NCBI GenBank assembly: GCA_028292185.1 | Contig: JAQGMT010000281.1 | Coordinates: 1-7,328 of the forward strand | From: Ramlibacter sp. | GTDB lineage: Bacteria; Pseudomonadota; Gammaproteobacteria; Burkholderiales; Burkholderiaceae_C | DNA: 7,328 bases | Reading direction: 5' to 3' | Part shown: positions 6,466-7,328 of the stretch, one piece after another | Layout of the letters: every line of letters begins with the position of its first letter | Position numbering within the stretch: position 1 is the first letter of the stretch | Made by a program: the position numbers and the translations under genes | Notes under the pieces: generated by a model | Seen by the model: only the letters and a program-made list of their open reading frames with translations | What the model was told of the DNA's origin: nothing | Databases searched by the model: none

Positions 6466-6485
6466 GCCCCGCAGCGCAGGCCTTC
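6456..6485. terminator. Weak hairpin spanning the convergent gene ends (possible terminator)
   Basis: GAAGGC (6456-6461) and GCCTTC (6480-6485) are reverse complements across the 18-bp gap between the LapA-like and ogt-like stop codons, so the hairpin would be read from both sides. The loop is long (18 bases), the stem has only 6 bp, and no T-run follows, so its activity is doubtful. Confidence 0.2.
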
Positions 6486-7026
6486 AGTCGAACAGGCCCC
6501 GCTCGGGGCCCATTTGCGCTTTTTCGATCTGCAACATGCGCAGCTTGGTGGCCACGCCACCTTCGGCCGAAAAGCCGCCGCCTGCGCCGCGGGCAGCCAG
6601 CACCCTGTGGCAGGGCACCACCGGCGCAAATGGGTTGTGGCCGAGGGCCTGGCCCACGGCACGCGCGGCGCCCGGGTCGCCCAGCCGCTGCGCAACGTCG
6701 CCATAAGTCAGCGTGCGACCCGGTGGAATGGCCCGCGTGATTTCATAGACTCGCTGATGAAACGGCGATACACGGTCCATGTCCAGCGGGATGTCGGCCA
6801 AGTCGTCTTGCGCTCCGTTCAGAAGTGCCTGGATGCGCGCGATCGCCAGCAGCACCCAAGGCGGTGCCTCGGCCTCGCTCAGTTCCGGCAGGCCACGCAG
6901 CAGGCGCGCGCGTGTTCCGGCCTCGGTACTTTCCGGCAGCTGCACGCCGATCAATGCGCGCTCGCCCCAGGCGATGCCGCAACAGCCGATCGCCGTCGCG
7001 AATAGGGTGAAGTCCGCATCGGGCAT
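6484..7026 (-). CDS. ogt: Methylated-DNA-[protein]-cysteine S-methyltransferase (Ogt/MGMT)
   Basis: A 180-residue suicide DNA-repair protein that removes O6-methyl from guanine (and O4-methyl from thymine) by transferring it irreversibly to its own cysteine. The active-site motif PCHRV is at 138-142, with Cys139 as the acceptor. Other family positions are visible: IPPGRTLTYGDVA (100-112) with Tyr108, ARAVGQALGHNPF (121-133) with the Arg122 finger and Asn131, and Glu168 near the end (LQIEKA). The N-terminal ~85 residues form the non-catalytic ribonuclease-H-like domain usual in Ogt. It has no Ada-type zinc or AraC domain, so it is probably constitutive Ogt rather than Ada. The start is 3 bp after the stop of the upstream gene, without a clear Shine-Dalgarno sequence, suggesting translational coupling. 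Confidence 0.92.
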   Translation of the reverse strand: MPDADFTLFATAIGCCGIAWGERALIGVQLPESTEAGTRARLLRGLPELSEAEAPPWVLLAIARIQALLNGAQDDLADIPLDMDRVSPFHQRVYEITRAIPPGRTLTYGDVAQRLGDPGAARAVGQALGHNPFAPVVPCHRVLAARGAGGGFSAEGGVATKLRMLQIEKAQMGPERGLFD

Positions 7027-7029
7027 GGC

Positions 7030-7328
7030 CTAGGCCGGGTCGACCTTGCGCAACACGTAGCCGATGCGCGGGAAATGAACGTGAACGGTTCCCGTCAACG
7101 CATGTTCGCGCCGCAGGGTGTAGTGCGTGCGGGTGGCGGCGATCAACTCGCCCTCGGTGGCCTCGGGGCCAAAACTCTCGGCGCTGACCGTTACCTTGCT
7201 GCCCAGCGCGATGCCATGGTCGTCCTGGAAGGCACTGTCGACGAGCAGGTTCTGGCCCGGCGGCATCGGCTCGGCCCCGTTCGCGACGGTGATCGCGTCC
7301 GCAGAGGTGAGCCGGTCGCTTGGACCAT
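7030..7328 (-). CDS. C-terminal part of an unidentified protein, possibly glutathione S-transferase-like
   Basis: The frame is open from the right edge of the window to a TAG at 7032-7030, giving 98 complete codons. An internal ATG at 7266 exists, but coding-like sequence continues upstream of it (GPSDRLTSADAITVANGAEP), so the true start is outside the window. The segment LGSKVTVSAESFGPEATEGE followed by VHVHFPRIGYVLRKV (with TLRRE and a Gly-Thr turn between) looks like a small beta-rich C-terminal extension. I associate such endings with a group of proteobacterial glutathione S-transferase-like proteins, but this is from memory and no catalytic residue is in view. It lies 3 bp upstream of ogt on the same strand, so the two are probably one transcript. 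Confidence 0.6.
   Translation of the reverse strand, partial: GPSDRLTSADAITVANGAEPMPPGQNLLVDSAFQDDHGIALGSKVTVSAESFGPEATEGELIAATRTHYTLRREHALTGTVHVHFPRIGYVLRKVDPA

Noticed and set aside
5622..6740. 372-codon plus-strand frame spanning the acyltransferase start, LapA-like gene and ogt end.
   Set aside because: It covers three genes in the wrong frame and its product is Arg/Pro-rich with no domain.
7030..7266. A stand-alone 78-residue gene starting at the ATG at 7266.
   Set aside because: The same frame stays open to the window edge with coding-like sequence and no ribosome-binding site before 7266, so it is the end of a longer gene.
1..7328. Mobile element, CRISPR array, toxin-antitoxin or defence system.
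   Set aside because: No transposase or integrase, no regularly spaced repeats, no small overlapping gene pair and no defence-type domain were seen; all coding space is accounted for by eight ordinary genes.

Overview
The window is GC-rich, densely coded bacterial chromosome, with eight protein genes and no RNA gene, insertion sequence, CRISPR array or phage gene visible. The gene families, the closeness of one protein to the Ralstonia/Cupriavidus-type 4-hydroxybutyrate dehydrogenase, and the codon composition suggest a betaproteobacterium of the order Burkholderiales, probably Comamonadaceae-like. This placement is an inference from protein character; no marker gene was compared.

Layout, left to right. 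(1) The C-terminal part of ygfZ, a folate-binding Fe-S cluster maintenance protein, enters from the left edge on the + strand and ends at 354. (2) A minus-strand pair follows: a hotdog thioesterase/GNAT acetyltransferase fusion (3475 to 2615), then 2 bp later a PglL/WaaL-type O-antigen ligase with a C-terminal TPR region (2612 to 330). The end of the ligase gene overlaps the end of ygfZ by 25 bp, tail to tail. (3) A 95-bp divergent spacer, 3476-3570, carries a long imperfect inverted repeat. It leads to a + strand iron-dependent alcohol dehydrogenase resembling 4-hydroxybutyrate dehydrogenase (3571-4707). (4) Three bases later, convergently, ends a minus-strand membrane acyltransferase of the acyltransferase-3/OafA type (5784 to 4711). 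(5) A 126-bp divergent spacer separates it from a + strand LapA-like membrane coiled-coil protein (5911-6465). (6) Convergent with that is a minus-strand Ogt-type methylated-DNA methyltransferase (7026 to 6484). Upstream of it, only 3 bp away, lies the C-terminal end of a gene entering from the right edge, possibly a glutathione S-transferase-like protein.

How the genes may work together. The ligase and the membrane acyltransferase are both envelope glycan-type enzymes, and the LapA-like protein is also envelope-located, but they are in separate transcription units. The divergent dehydrogenase and thioesterase-fusion genes could share control through the inverted repeat, and a thioesterase releasing a hydroxyacid that the dehydrogenase oxidises is a testable idea only. 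The region otherwise looks like ordinary core or near-core chromosome. I found no convincing evidence of a novel defence or mobile system. The most unusual items are the two-enzyme fusion and the hairpin placed directly before its start codon.
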